A stretch of 8,839 nucleotides of DNA from DASZHA01 sp049644325 (GTDB lineage Bacteria; Chloroflexota; Dormibacteria; DASZGP01): contig JBARRR010000079.1 of assembly GCA_049644325.1 (NCBI GenBank), forward strand, positions 1-8,839. The letters run 5' to 3'. Below, piece after piece: positions 1-6,139 of this stretch. Each line of letters starts with the position of its first letter. Positions within the stretch are counted from its first letter, which is position 1. The translations under genes and the position numbers were made by a program. The notes beneath the pieces were generated by a model, which saw nothing but the letters and a program-made list of their open reading frames with translations, was not told the origin of the DNA and did not search any database.

Positions 1-314
1 AAGAGGATCAGCAGCGCGACCATGATCACGCCTTCGGAGAAGCGGTCGGTGGTGGAGTCGAGGAAGGCGCCGTAGGCGTAGGACCGACCCGACGCCCGGG
101 CAAGGGCGCCGTCGAAGACGTCGAAGACAGCCGCGAAGGCGAGCACCAGGCCGCCGTAGAAGGGATGGTCGAGGGCGATCAGGACCCCCGCCGCGCACGT
201 GATCAGGAAACCCATCACCGTCAGCTGGTTGGGTGTGACCGGCAGCTTCTGCATCCGCGCTGCCAGCCGCAGCGCGACCCGCCTAACCCAGGCCTGGAAT
301 CGGGTCGTGAACAA
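1..314 (-). CDS. pgsA: CDP-alcohol phosphatidyltransferase, probable PI-phosphate synthase (partial, C-terminus outside window)
   Basis: Integral membrane enzyme that transfers a phosphatidyl group from a CDP-lipid to an alcohol. The first 104 residues are present. The family signature is complete: D65-x2-D68-G69-x2-A72-R73-x8-G82-x3-D86-x3-D90, whose aspartates bind the metal and CDP. A PNQLT motif (28-32) precedes the first membrane helices (about 33-64). I chose TTG at 312-314 because AAAGGAG lies 7 bases upstream and no better start is in frame. The gene begins 32 bases inside the upstream mannosyltransferase gene, so the two are probably translationally coupled. The family also includes phosphatidylglycerophosphate and other synthases. 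Inositol-1-phosphate as acceptor is inferred from the operon, which holds inositol phosphate synthase and a PimA-like enzyme; the acceptor-binding part of the protein is outside the window. Confidence 0.88.
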   Translation of the reverse strand, partial: MFTTRFQAWVRRVALRLAARMQKLPVTPNQLTVMGFLITCAAGVLIALDHPFYGGLVLAFAAVFDVFDGALARASGRSYAYGAFLDSTTDRFSEGVIMVALLIL

Positions 315-1557
315 TTTCTTTCTCCTTTGGACGCGGGGCGCTGCCGTCAGTTCTGAGCCTGGCCGCATTGGCCAGCTGCTCGGGGTAGCCGGAGTTGAAT
401 GGCGTGCGATGCCAGCGCCGCAGGGCGTTCTCGTAGACGTCCACCACCTGGTCGCCGACGCGGTCCCATGAGTAGTTCATGGCGCTCTGCCGGCCGGCGG
501 CGCCAAGCCGCGCCCGCAGCGCCGGGTCGGCCGCCAGCAGGTTGATGGCGGAGCTGAGGCTGACGGGGTCATTGCGACGCACCAGGATGCCCTGCTCGCC
601 GGGACTCACCACCTGGGTGAAGCCGGGGATGTCGGTCGCCACCACCGGGAGCCCCGCGGCCATCGCCTCCAGGAGGACAATGCCAAAGCTCTCCTGGCCG
701 GTGTTGGGGGCCACGAAGATGTCGGCGCTGGCGTGGTAGCGGGGCAGCTCGTCAGGGCTGACGTGGCCCGCCATGAGGACGTCGGGGATGGCCTGGGACT
801 CGATGTAGCGCTCGTAGCCGCCCCGCATGCGGCCGTCGCCGACCACGATCAGGCGAAGCTCGGGGATCCGCTGCTTCAGGTTGACATAGGCCCGGAGCAG
901 GTCGCCGAGCCCTTTGCGCTTCTCCAGCCGGCCGACGAAGAGCAGGTTCAGCTTGCCGTCCCGAAGGCTCGGCAGCGGCTTGATGCCCTGGCCGAAACGG
1001 CCCAGGTCCACCCCGTTGGGCACCACCTGGTAATCGGCGTTGAAGTACCTGCTGACGAACTCCCTAGCCGGCTCCGAGACCGCGATCCGGCCGTGCAGCT
1101 TGCGGAAAGAGCCCCGCACCAGCCGGCGGCCGTAGTAGTAGGCGGTGCTCGACCTGGCGTAGGCGTGGAAGGTGCCGACGTTGCAGACCTTTGAAGCCCG
1201 CAGCACCGTGATGGGAAGCGCGGGCAGCAGCGGCTCGTGGCAGTGGATGACGTCAAAGCGCTCCTGGTCCAGCATCCGGCTGATCCGCCTCGACAGGTGG
1301 AAGCTCATCGTGATCCGGGCGATCGAGCCGTTGACGGGGATCGGGAACGGGCGGCCGACGCGGTAGAAGTCGTCCACCCCCAGCTCCCCCACCGGCGCCG
1401 GCAGGTCACCGGAGGCAGGGCCGATCAGCTTGACGGTGGCGCCGCGCTCGCGCAGCACGCGCGAGAGGTGGGTGATGTGCTCGGTCACGCCGCCGGGGTG
1501 CGAGAAATCGTAGGGCGAGACCAGGGCCACCTTGAGGTTGTCGCGCACCGCGGTCAC
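283..1557 (-). CDS. pimA: GT4 glycosyltransferase, PimA-like phosphatidyl-myo-inositol mannosyltransferase
   Basis: A 424-residue GT-B fold enzyme likely to transfer mannose from GDP-mannose to position 2 of the inositol in PI, on the inner face of the membrane. The N-terminus has the SPYDFSHPGG loop (14-23, PGG at 21-23), then PIPVNGSIAR (72-81) and HCHEP (105-109), all typical of PimA. H131 in GTFHAY matches the PimA active-site histidine. In the C-terminal domain R210 and K215 (GRLEKRKG) match the nucleotide-diphosphate clamp, and E289-x7-E297 (ESFGIVLLE) is the GT4 EX7E motif. The start is GTG, overlapping the PHP gene stop as GTGA. The protein is about 40 residues longer than usual: after the domain ends near 383 there is an unrecognised polar tail whose coding end overlaps the next gene. 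A PimB-type or other GT4 activity is possible, but the inositol lipid context favours PimA. Confidence 0.9.
   Translation of the reverse strand: MTAVRDNLKVALVSPYDFSHPGGVTEHITHLSRVLRERGATVKLIGPASGDLPAPVGELGVDDFYRVGRPFPIPVNGSIARITMSFHLSRRISRMLDQERFDVIHCHEPLLPALPITVLRASKVCNVGTFHAYARSSTAYYYGRRLVRGSFRKLHGRIAVSEPAREFVSRYFNADYQVVPNGVDLGRFGQGIKPLPSLRDGKLNLLFVGRLEKRKGLGDLLRAYVNLKQRIPELRLIVVGDGRMRGGYERYIESQAIPDVLMAGHVSPDELPRYHASADIFVAPNTGQESFGIVLLEAMAAGLPVVATDIPGFTQVVSPGEQGILVRRNDPVSLSSAINLLAADPALRARLGAAGRQSAMNYSWDRVGDQVVDVYENALRRWHRTPFNSGYPEQLANAARLRTDGSAPRPKEKEIVHDPIPGLG
322..328 (-). promoter_or_regulatory. Ribosome binding site for the TTG-initiated phosphatidyltransferase
   Basis: AAAGGAG read on the minus strand, 7 bases before the TTG at 312-314. 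It lies inside the 3' end of the mannosyltransferase gene and decides the start of the downstream gene. Confidence 0.75.
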
Positions 1558-2282
1558 GCCTCGGTCCTCATGCGGCGGAACATGTGGCCGGGACCCTGGC
1601 GCACGTTGTGGCGGAAGGAGTCGAATTTCCGGCGGGCCACGGTCAGGTGCTCGTCCAGCGTCCAGTGGACGCCCTCCGGCTGGGTCGCGTACTGGGCCAG
1701 GGCGCGACGGTAGTCGGCCGCGGTGGTGCCATCGAAGATGGTGTAGGCGCTGCCCACGCCCTCCAGGTGGTGGGAGTCAGAGTTGCCGACCTCGGCCAAC
1801 CCGTAGCGCTCGCGGTTGAGGCGCCGGACCTTGGGCTCGGCGATGCGACCGGCGTAGCTGGGGTTCAGAGTCTCGACGGCGTCGAAGTAGATCTCCGGGC
1901 TCCTGCTGCTCATGACCCGCTCGAACGACCAGCGGCCGATGCTGCGCGTCAGCATCGACATCGGGTGGGGCGCGATCACCAGGGCCCCCTGCTCGTGGGC
2001 CTTGCCGATGGTCCACTCCAGCGACCGCCACATCTTGATCGGCTGCTCCACGAAGAGGCAGAGGCAGTGGCCCTCCAGCGTGGTCATCTCCACCCCGGGC
2101 ACGATCTCGAACTCGTAGTCGCCCTGCATCTGCACCGCCTCCTGGGCCCCGCGGAGGCGGTCGTGGTCGGTGATGGCGATGACGTCGAGGTCGGTGCTGT
2201 CGCGGGTGAAGTCGAGGATCTCGCGCACCGAGGCGGTGCCGTCGTTGCGCGACGTGTGGATGTGCATGTCCGCCTTACCCAA
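1554..2282 (-). CDS. PHP-domain metal-dependent phosphoesterase
   Basis: A 242-residue protein of the PHP superfamily (polymerase and histidinol phosphatase type), which binds two or three metal ions and hydrolyses phosphate esters. Ligand motifs are present in order: D5-x-H7-x-H9 (ADMHIHT), D14, ITDHD with D39 and H40, E65 in VPGVE, H106 in APHP, and D169-x-H171 in NSDSHH. The domain fills nearly the whole protein and resembles the stand-alone TrpH/YciV-like group. I chose TTG at 2280-2282 because AGGAGG lies 6 bases upstream; it leaves an 8-base overlap with the acyltransferase gene. ATG at 2295-2297 is the alternative (5 residues longer) but would put that AGGAGG inside the gene. The gene sits between acyltransferase and mannosyltransferase genes, so an inositol-phosphate or PI-phosphate substrate is plausible. 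That is inference; nucleotide or oligonucleotide substrates also occur in this family. Confidence 0.87.
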   Translation of the reverse strand: MGKADMHIHTSRNDGTASVREILDFTRDSTDLDVIAITDHDRLRGAQEAVQMQGDYEFEIVPGVEMTTLEGHCLCLFVEQPIKMWRSLEWTIGKAHEQGALVIAPHPMSMLTRSIGRWSFERVMSSRSPEIYFDAVETLNPSYAGRIAEPKVRRLNRERYGLAEVGNSDSHHLEGVGSAYTIFDGTTAADYRRALAQYATQPEGVHWTLDEHLTVARRKFDSFRHNVRQGPGHMFRRMRTEA

Positions 2283-3255
2283 CCCGCGCCTCCTCATTGG
2301 GCAGCTCAGATCCCCCGCCCGCAGGGTAGATGCGCACCGCGGCGGCAACGTCGGGTTCGGGCGGCACGGCATTGGCGGCGGCGCCCTCGGTCCAGATCGG
2401 CTCCATCACGTGCCACTGGTCGGGGTACTTGCGGATGCTGCCCTCGAAGACCCGCAACCCGTGCTCCACGGCGGCGTCGACGGCACCCTCCTCCTGGCCC
2501 ACCCAGAAGGGCTCCATGCCCACGATGGTGTAGGTGTCGTCGGGGTCTCGCAGGCAGAGAACAGGGAGCAGCCCGGCGCCGGTGCGCTGGGCCAGGTCGA
2601 ACACGCCCGTGGGGATCGACGCCGTGGCGCCGAAGAACTGGTACGGCTTGCCCGTGCCGGTGACGTCGCGGTCGATGGCGGCGGCGACGACCTGGTTGTC
2701 CTTGAGGCGCCGCAGGATGTCGCGGGGCGCGGAACGGGTCAACGGGATCAGCTCCATGCCGGTGGACTGGCGCAGCGCCTGCACCCGGCGCCACAGCTCG
2801 GGCGGCTCCAGCACCTCGGCGATCAACGCCGCCCGGATGCCGGGCATCTTGCCCCACACCGAGATGCAGCCCTCCCAGCCACCGGTGTGGATGGAGATCG
2901 CGATGCAGCCCTTGCCCCGGGCGAGCACGTCCTGGAGGTTCTCGATCCCGTCGATCCTGGCCAGCGAGGCCCTGTACTCGGGCTTGAGGCGCGGGGTCTT
3001 GAAGAGGTCGACCCAGAACTTGCCGTAGTTCTTGGCGTTCCGCTGCATCAGGTCGGTGACCTGGGCGTCGGTGTACTCGGGGAAGACCTGGCGGAGGTTC
3101 TCGAAGAGGCCATGGATGCGACGGGGGAAGACCGTGGCCACGATCCATCCGACCAGGGTCATGACGAAGTAGGAGACCCTACGGGGAAGGTGGCCGAGGA
3201 AGAAGTCCGCCAGCTGGAAGGCGAGCACGCGGCGGCGTGGCTCGAACCGCGTCAT
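2275..3255 (-). CDS. Lysophospholipid acyltransferase family protein (LpxL/HtrB-PatA type), copy 2
   Basis: A 326-residue inner-membrane-associated acyltransferase using an acyl-CoA or acyl carrier protein donor. The catalytic HX4E is H123-TGGW-E128 (HX4E occurs in LpxL; PatA uses HX4D). A stretch at 146-172 (AEVLEPPEL onward) parallels the PatA segment with its conserved active-site glutamate. DRDVTGTG (195-202) followed by FFG (207-209) closely resembles the PatA DRDLTRTG...FFG block. PDQWHVMEPIW (278-288) is the usual C-terminal motif. An amphipathic or membrane segment lies near 27-43 (YFVMTLVGWIVATVF). The start ATG overlaps the stop of the preceding acyltransferase gene as ATGA. The last 35 residues are a low-complexity tail. 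In this operon it most likely acylates a mannose or the inositol of a PI mannoside. Of the two paralogues this one looks more PatA-like in the acceptor-side block. Confidence 0.86.
   Translation of the reverse strand: MTRFEPRRRVLAFQLADFFLGHLPRRVSYFVMTLVGWIVATVFPRRIHGLFENLRQVFPEYTDAQVTDLMQRNAKNYGKFWVDLFKTPRLKPEYRASLARIDGIENLQDVLARGKGCIAISIHTGGWEGCISVWGKMPGIRAALIAEVLEPPELWRRVQALRQSTGMELIPLTRSAPRDILRRLKDNQVVAAAIDRDVTGTGKPYQFFGATASIPTGVFDLAQRTGAGLLPVLCLRDPDDTYTIVGMEPFWVGQEEGAVDAAVEHGLRVFEGSIRKYPDQWHVMEPIWTEGAAANAVPPEPDVAAAVRIYPAGGGSELPNEEARVG
2289..2294 (-). promoter_or_regulatory. Ribosome binding site deciding the PHP gene start
   Basis: Perfect AGGAGG on the minus strand, 6 bases upstream of TTG at 2280-2282. 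It lies inside the 3' end of the upstream acyltransferase gene. Confidence 0.7.
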
Positions 3256-4190
3256 CGCGCCACCGCCTGCCGGCTGGCGCCGCTATGTGGCTCCGCCCGG
3301 CCGCCGCTCGCGGAGGCCGCCTGGTTCCACATCGGCGAGTAGAGGTACCACTGCTCCGGCGCCGCCAGCAGGGTTGGCTCGAAGCGATCCATGATCGCCT
3401 GGGCCAGCGCGACCTCGTCGCCATCGTCATCGCCGCTGGGCTCGAAGTCGATGGGAGCCTGGACCTCGAGCAGATACCGGTTGTCGGCTCGGCGATGGCA
3501 CATGATCGGAACCACCGGCGCCCCGGTCCTGAGCGCCAGCGTCGCCGGTCCCGCGGGAACCACCGCGTCCTGGCCGCAGACCCGGACGGTCAGGGTGCGG
3601 CCCTCCCTGGGTGGCAGGTCGCAGACCAGCGCCACCAGCTCGCCGTGACGCAGGGCGGTCAGCACCGCCTTGCCGGCGCTCACCGAGAGGGGCACGACCT
3701 TCATGCCGATGCGCTCGCGGGCGGCCACCACCTCCTGGTTGAGGCCGTCATTGCCGAAGTGCTCGGTGACGGCGGTCAAAGGCAGGCCGCGCCGGGCGGC
3801 GGCCGCGGCGGCTATGTCCCAATTGCCGAAGTGGGGTGTGACCACGATCACGCCCCGCTCCTGGGCCATCGCCAGCTCGATGTTCTGGTAGCCGTCCCAC
3901 TCCACCATGGCGTCGATCTGCTCGGGCCGGAGGGAGGGCAGCAGCATGAAGTCGGCCAGCAGCTTGGCGTAACCCACCATCGATTCCCGCGCGGTGCGGC
4001 GCACCACAGGCGACGACATCGGCTGGTGGACCACGCCGGCGTAGTTCTCGAGAGCCTGCCGGCGGGTGCCGCGGCCGGCCAGGTAGGCGACGCTTCCGAA
4101 GAGGCGGGCGGCGCCGTAGCGGAGCGGCGCTGGGGTGTGCGAAACAAGGGCACCGCCCACCCGGAAGCCGACCGCGGTCGCGCTCTTCAT
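3252..4190 (-). CDS. Lysophospholipid acyltransferase family protein (LpxL/HtrB-PatA type), copy 1
   Basis: A 312-residue paralogue of the next gene. The catalytic HX4D is H120-FGNW-D125, the same form as in mycobacterial PatA. E143 (VTEHFGNDG) sits where the second conserved PatA acid lies. CDLPPREG (190-197) replaces the DRDxTxTG block and there is no FFG, so the acceptor side differs from copy 2. PEQWYLYSPMW (278-288) is the family's C-terminal motif. The ATG start at 4188-4190 is preceded by AAAGG in the loop of a small GGCC-TTTA-GGCC hairpin (4197-4208, plus-strand bases). The gap to the inositol phosphate synthase gene is 54 bases, the only real gap in the operon. It probably acylates a PI mannoside, at a different position from its partner; the assignment of positions is inference. 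The final 23 residues are polar and low in complexity. Confidence 0.86.
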   Translation of the reverse strand: MKSATAVGFRVGGALVSHTPAPLRYGAARLFGSVAYLAGRGTRRQALENYAGVVHQPMSSPVVRRTARESMVGYAKLLADFMLLPSLRPEQIDAMVEWDGYQNIELAMAQERGVIVVTPHFGNWDIAAAAAARRGLPLTAVTEHFGNDGLNQEVVAARERIGMKVVPLSVSAGKAVLTALRHGELVALVCDLPPREGRTLTVRVCGQDAVVPAGPATLALRTGAPVVPIMCHRRADNRYLLEVQAPIDFEPSGDDDGDEVALAQAIMDRFEPTLLAAPEQWYLYSPMWNQAASASGGRAEPHSGASRQAVAR

Positions 4191-4236
4191 CCTGGCGGCC
4201 TTTAGGCCCTGCCCACCGTCCGGTCGCGGCCTACCA

Positions 4237-4255
4237 CGGCCGGGTTACCCGGCCG
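4237..4255 (-). other. Perfect hairpin with the inositol phosphate synthase stop codon in its loop
   Basis: CGGCCGGG (4237-4244) and CCCGGCCG (4248-4255) are exact reverse complements separated by 3 bases. Those 3 bases are TAA on the minus strand, the stop codon of the upstream gene. An 8-bp all-GC stem with a 3-base loop is very stable. There is no T-tract after it, so it is a poor intrinsic terminator and may instead protect the mRNA end or dampen readthrough into the acyltransferase genes. Confidence 0.6.
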
Positions 4256-5717
4256 CCCCGGCCTTGGAGCGCGCCACCACCCGCGGGCGTGCCTTGGTCT
4301 TGGACGCCTTGCCGTTGGCGGAGCCACCGGCTGCCTTGGTCACCCGCGAGGCCTTGGCCACCGCTGCGGACTTTGCCGCCGCGGGAGCCGACCTTGCCGC
4401 TGCTGGAGCTGACTTTGCCGCTGCAGGAGCCGGCTTGGCGACGGCTGGAGCCACGCCGGCGACCTGGGCAGGCGCCTTACCCGCGGCTACGGCGCGCCTC
4501 GGCGCCGTTGCGTGCGGCACCGCCACCTTGGGGGCATGAAGAGCGGCGGCCGGGGCGTCACCGTTGACGCTGCCGTTGGAGGGAACCTTGTCCGGGGTCG
4601 AGTGGGTGGCCACCGGGCGGGCGATGAATTCCTCCGCCTTCCGGTGGGCGATGTCGTCGTGGTACTGCTCCGGCGGTGATTTCATCAGCCACGAGCTGGG
4701 GCCGAACAGGGCGCCGGCAATACCGCGGTCCAGGGCCAGCTTGCAGATGCGCACCGCGTCGATGACGATGCCGGCGCTGTTGGGGCTGTCGTGGACCTCG
4801 AGCTTGAGCTCCAGGTTGAGGGGCACGTCGCCAAAGGACTTGCCCTCCAGGCGGATGAAGGCCCACTTGCGATCACTCAGCCAGGGCACGTAGTCGGAAG
4901 GCCCGACGTGGACGTTGCGGGCGTCGATGGGATCGTCCATCTGGCTGGTGACGGCGTTGGTCTTGGAGATCTTCTTCGACTCCAGGCGCTCTCGCTCCAG
5001 CATGTTGAGGAAGTCGGTGTTGCCTCCGAAGTTGAGCTGGTAGGTGTTCTGCAGCTCGACACCGCGGTCCTCGAAGAGCCGCGTCAGCACGCGGTGGACG
5101 ATGGTGGCGCCAACCTGCGACTTGATGTCGTCACCGATGATGGGCAGGCCCTTTTCCTCGAAGCGCTGCTGCCAGTACGTCTCGCGGGCGATAAAGACGG
5201 GCATGCAGTTGACGACCGCGACGCCCGCCTGCAGCGCCTGCTCGATGTACCACCGGGTGGCTGCCTCAGAGCCCACGGGCAGGAAGTTGATGATGACGTC
5301 GGTCTTGCTGTCCTTGAGCACCTTGACGATGTCGTCGGTGTGCCCCGGGGCCTTCTTGATGACCTCCTTGAGGTACTTGCCAAGGCCGTCGTGGGTCATG
5401 CCGCGGTTGACCTTGACGCCCATGTTGGGGACGTCGGCGAACTTCACGGTGTTGTTCTGGCCCCGGAAGATCGCCTCAGACAGGTCGCGGCCGACCTTGT
5501 CCTTATCGATGTCGAAGGCGCTGACGAACTCGATGTCGCTGACGTGGTAGCCGCCGAGGTTCACGTGCATCAGGCCGGGCACGCGGTCGGTGTCCTTGGC
5601 GTCGTGGTAGTAGTGGACGCCCTGGATCAGGGAGCTGGCGCAGTTGCCGACCCCGATGATCCCGACGCGTACCTTCTTGCGGCCCCCCCTGGGGGCGGAT
5701 CCCTTCTTAGACGGCAT
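4245..5717 (-). CDS. ino1: Myo-inositol-1-phosphate synthase with a long basic Ala/Lys/Pro tail
   Basis: Cytoplasmic NAD-dependent enzyme converting glucose-6-phosphate to 1L-myo-inositol-1-phosphate, the first step of inositol lipid synthesis. The Rossmann motif is GIIGVGNCASS (19-29). Family blocks follow: NFLPVGSE (144-151), GDDIKSQVGAT (195-205), LNFGGNTDFLNM (228-239), SKTNAV (251-256), LELKLEVHDSPNSAG (302-316). The core ends near 370, about the whole length of the actinobacterial enzyme (around 365). Residues 371-490 are extra: 42 Ala and 19 Lys or Arg against 2 acidic residues, with repeated SAPAAAK/R units, resembling histone-H1-like or HU-type tails. The start ATG overlaps the repressor gene by 11 bases and has AAGGAG (5725-5730) 7 bases upstream. 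The core assignment is near certain; the role of the tail is unknown. Confidence 0.96.
   Translation of the reverse strand: MPSKKGSAPRGGRKKVRVGIIGVGNCASSLIQGVHYYHDAKDTDRVPGLMHVNLGGYHVSDIEFVSAFDIDKDKVGRDLSEAIFRGQNNTVKFADVPNMGVKVNRGMTHDGLGKYLKEVIKKAPGHTDDIVKVLKDSKTDVIINFLPVGSEAATRWYIEQALQAGVAVVNCMPVFIARETYWQQRFEEKGLPIIGDDIKSQVGATIVHRVLTRLFEDRGVELQNTYQLNFGGNTDFLNMLERERLESKKISKTNAVTSQMDDPIDARNVHVGPSDYVPWLSDRKWAFIRLEGKSFGDVPLNLELKLEVHDSPNSAGIVIDAVRICKLALDRGIAGALFGPSSWLMKSPPEQYHDDIAHRKAEEFIARPVATHSTPDKVPSNGSVNGDAPAAALHAPKVAVPHATAPRRAVAAGKAPAQVAGVAPAVAKPAPAAAKSAPAAARSAPAAAKSAAVAKASRVTKAAGGSANGKASKTKARPRVVARSKAGAAG
4369..4452 (-). repeat. Four tandem 21-bp units in the ino1 tail
   Basis: Units at 4369-4389, 4390-4410, 4411-4431 and 4432-4452; the first three are closely similar, the fourth more diverged. 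Each encodes seven residues of the type SAPAAAK/R in the basic tail. The period is a multiple of three, so copy-number change would keep the frame. Confidence 0.75.
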
Positions 5718-6087
5718 TGGCGATCTCCTTGACTTCCGGCTGCTCCACCTTGCTGCCTGCGTCCTCCTCGAAGGCGATCGGTGCGGACTGGGGAGACTGG
5801 CCGATGAACTGGTTAAAGCGCTGCTGGTAATCAGCGATGGCTTTGCGGTTGAGAGAGGCCAGCACCTCGCGGCCCCGACGTCGGGTCTGGATCAGTCCCG
5901 CCCTGCGCATTACCCGCAGGTGCCAGGACAGCAGCGGCTGGCTGACCTTGAGCTTGCGCGCCACCTCGGACCCGGCCATCTCGCCGCCGGCAAGCAGCGA
6001 AACGATTGCCAAACGGGTCGGGTTAGCGAGCCCGACGAAGTGGGCCTTGAGCTCGCGGCTGGTGGCTAGTGCGCTCATCTGACTCAT
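5707..6087 (-). CDS. ArsR-family winged-helix transcriptional repressor
   Basis: A 126-residue regulator, first gene of the inositol lipid operon and overlapping ino1 by 11 bases. The winged-helix core runs from about 13 to 80: ANPTRLAIVSLL (21-32), SEVARKLKVSQ (40-50), recognition helix SQPLLSWHLRVM (49-60), then the wing RRGREVLASLN (70-80). There is no cysteine and no ELCVCDL metal site, so it is not a classic metal sensor; it may sense a small molecule, or its level alone may set expression. The C-terminal 30 residues are acidic and probably unstructured. I chose ATG 6085-6087; ATG 6076-6078 is also possible. No ribosome binding site precedes either, so a leaderless or short-leader mRNA is likely. 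Control of inositol synthesis by a neighbouring repressor is inferred from position and the operator-like repeats. Confidence 0.87.
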   Translation of the reverse strand: MSQMSALATSRELKAHFVGLANPTRLAIVSLLAGGEMAGSEVARKLKVSQPLLSWHLRVMRRAGLIQTRRRGREVLASLNRKAIADYQQRFNQFIGQSPQSAPIAFEEDAGSKVEQPEVKEIANAV

Positions 6088-6138
6088 AAAGGATCGTTTA
6101 TCAAAAGATACTTTATCAAACAATCCTTTATGCGTCTA
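6085..6138 (-). promoter_or_regulatory. Probable operator and promoter of the inositol lipid operon
   Basis: An AT-rich island in GC-rich DNA. CATAAAGGAT (6085-6094) and ATCCTTTATG (6123-6132) are perfect 10-bp inverted arms around a 28-base spacer. Inside are direct repeats TTTATCAAA at 6097-6105 and 6112-6120, with a partial third (TTTATG) at 6127, at a 15-base period. A promoter reading leftward can be proposed on the minus strand: TAGACG (6133-6138), 17-base spacer, TAAAGT (6110-6115), each matching 4 of 6 consensus bases. The arms would cover the -10 region and the repressor's own start codon, as expected for autorepression. Confidence 0.6.
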
Positions 6139-6139
6139 T

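Noticed and set aside
2283..2372. Upstream start for the PHP gene at 2370-2372
   Set aside because: It would overlap the acyltransferase gene by nearly 100 bases and adds a low-complexity Pro/Arg/Cys stretch before the DxHxH motif; AGGAGG marks the later start.
1584..3342. Long plus-strand open frames opposite the PHP and acyltransferase genes (359 and 390 codons)
   Set aside because: They are antisense to genes with clear family motifs, are rich in His, Arg, Gly and Ala as expected of shadow frames in GC-rich DNA, and show no recognisable domain.
4369..4452. 21-bp repeats considered as a CRISPR or mobile element trace
   Set aside because: They are contiguous without spacers, in frame, and encode a low-complexity protein tail.
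3237..5732. Plus-strand open frames of 322 and 313 codons opposite the first acyltransferase and ino1
   Set aside because: The minus strand encodes well-conserved enzymes here; the plus frames have no domain and only follow the third-position GC bias.
6085..6123. TTG at 6121-6123 as start of the repressor, adding FDKVSFDKRSF
   Set aside because: The added residues are encoded by the operator's 15-base repeats, the AAAGGA before TTG is only one base away, and ArsR homology begins later.
6097..6132. Direct repeats considered as a CRISPR remnant
   Set aside because: Repeats are 9 bases with 6-base spacers, far too short, with no cas genes; an operator explains them better.
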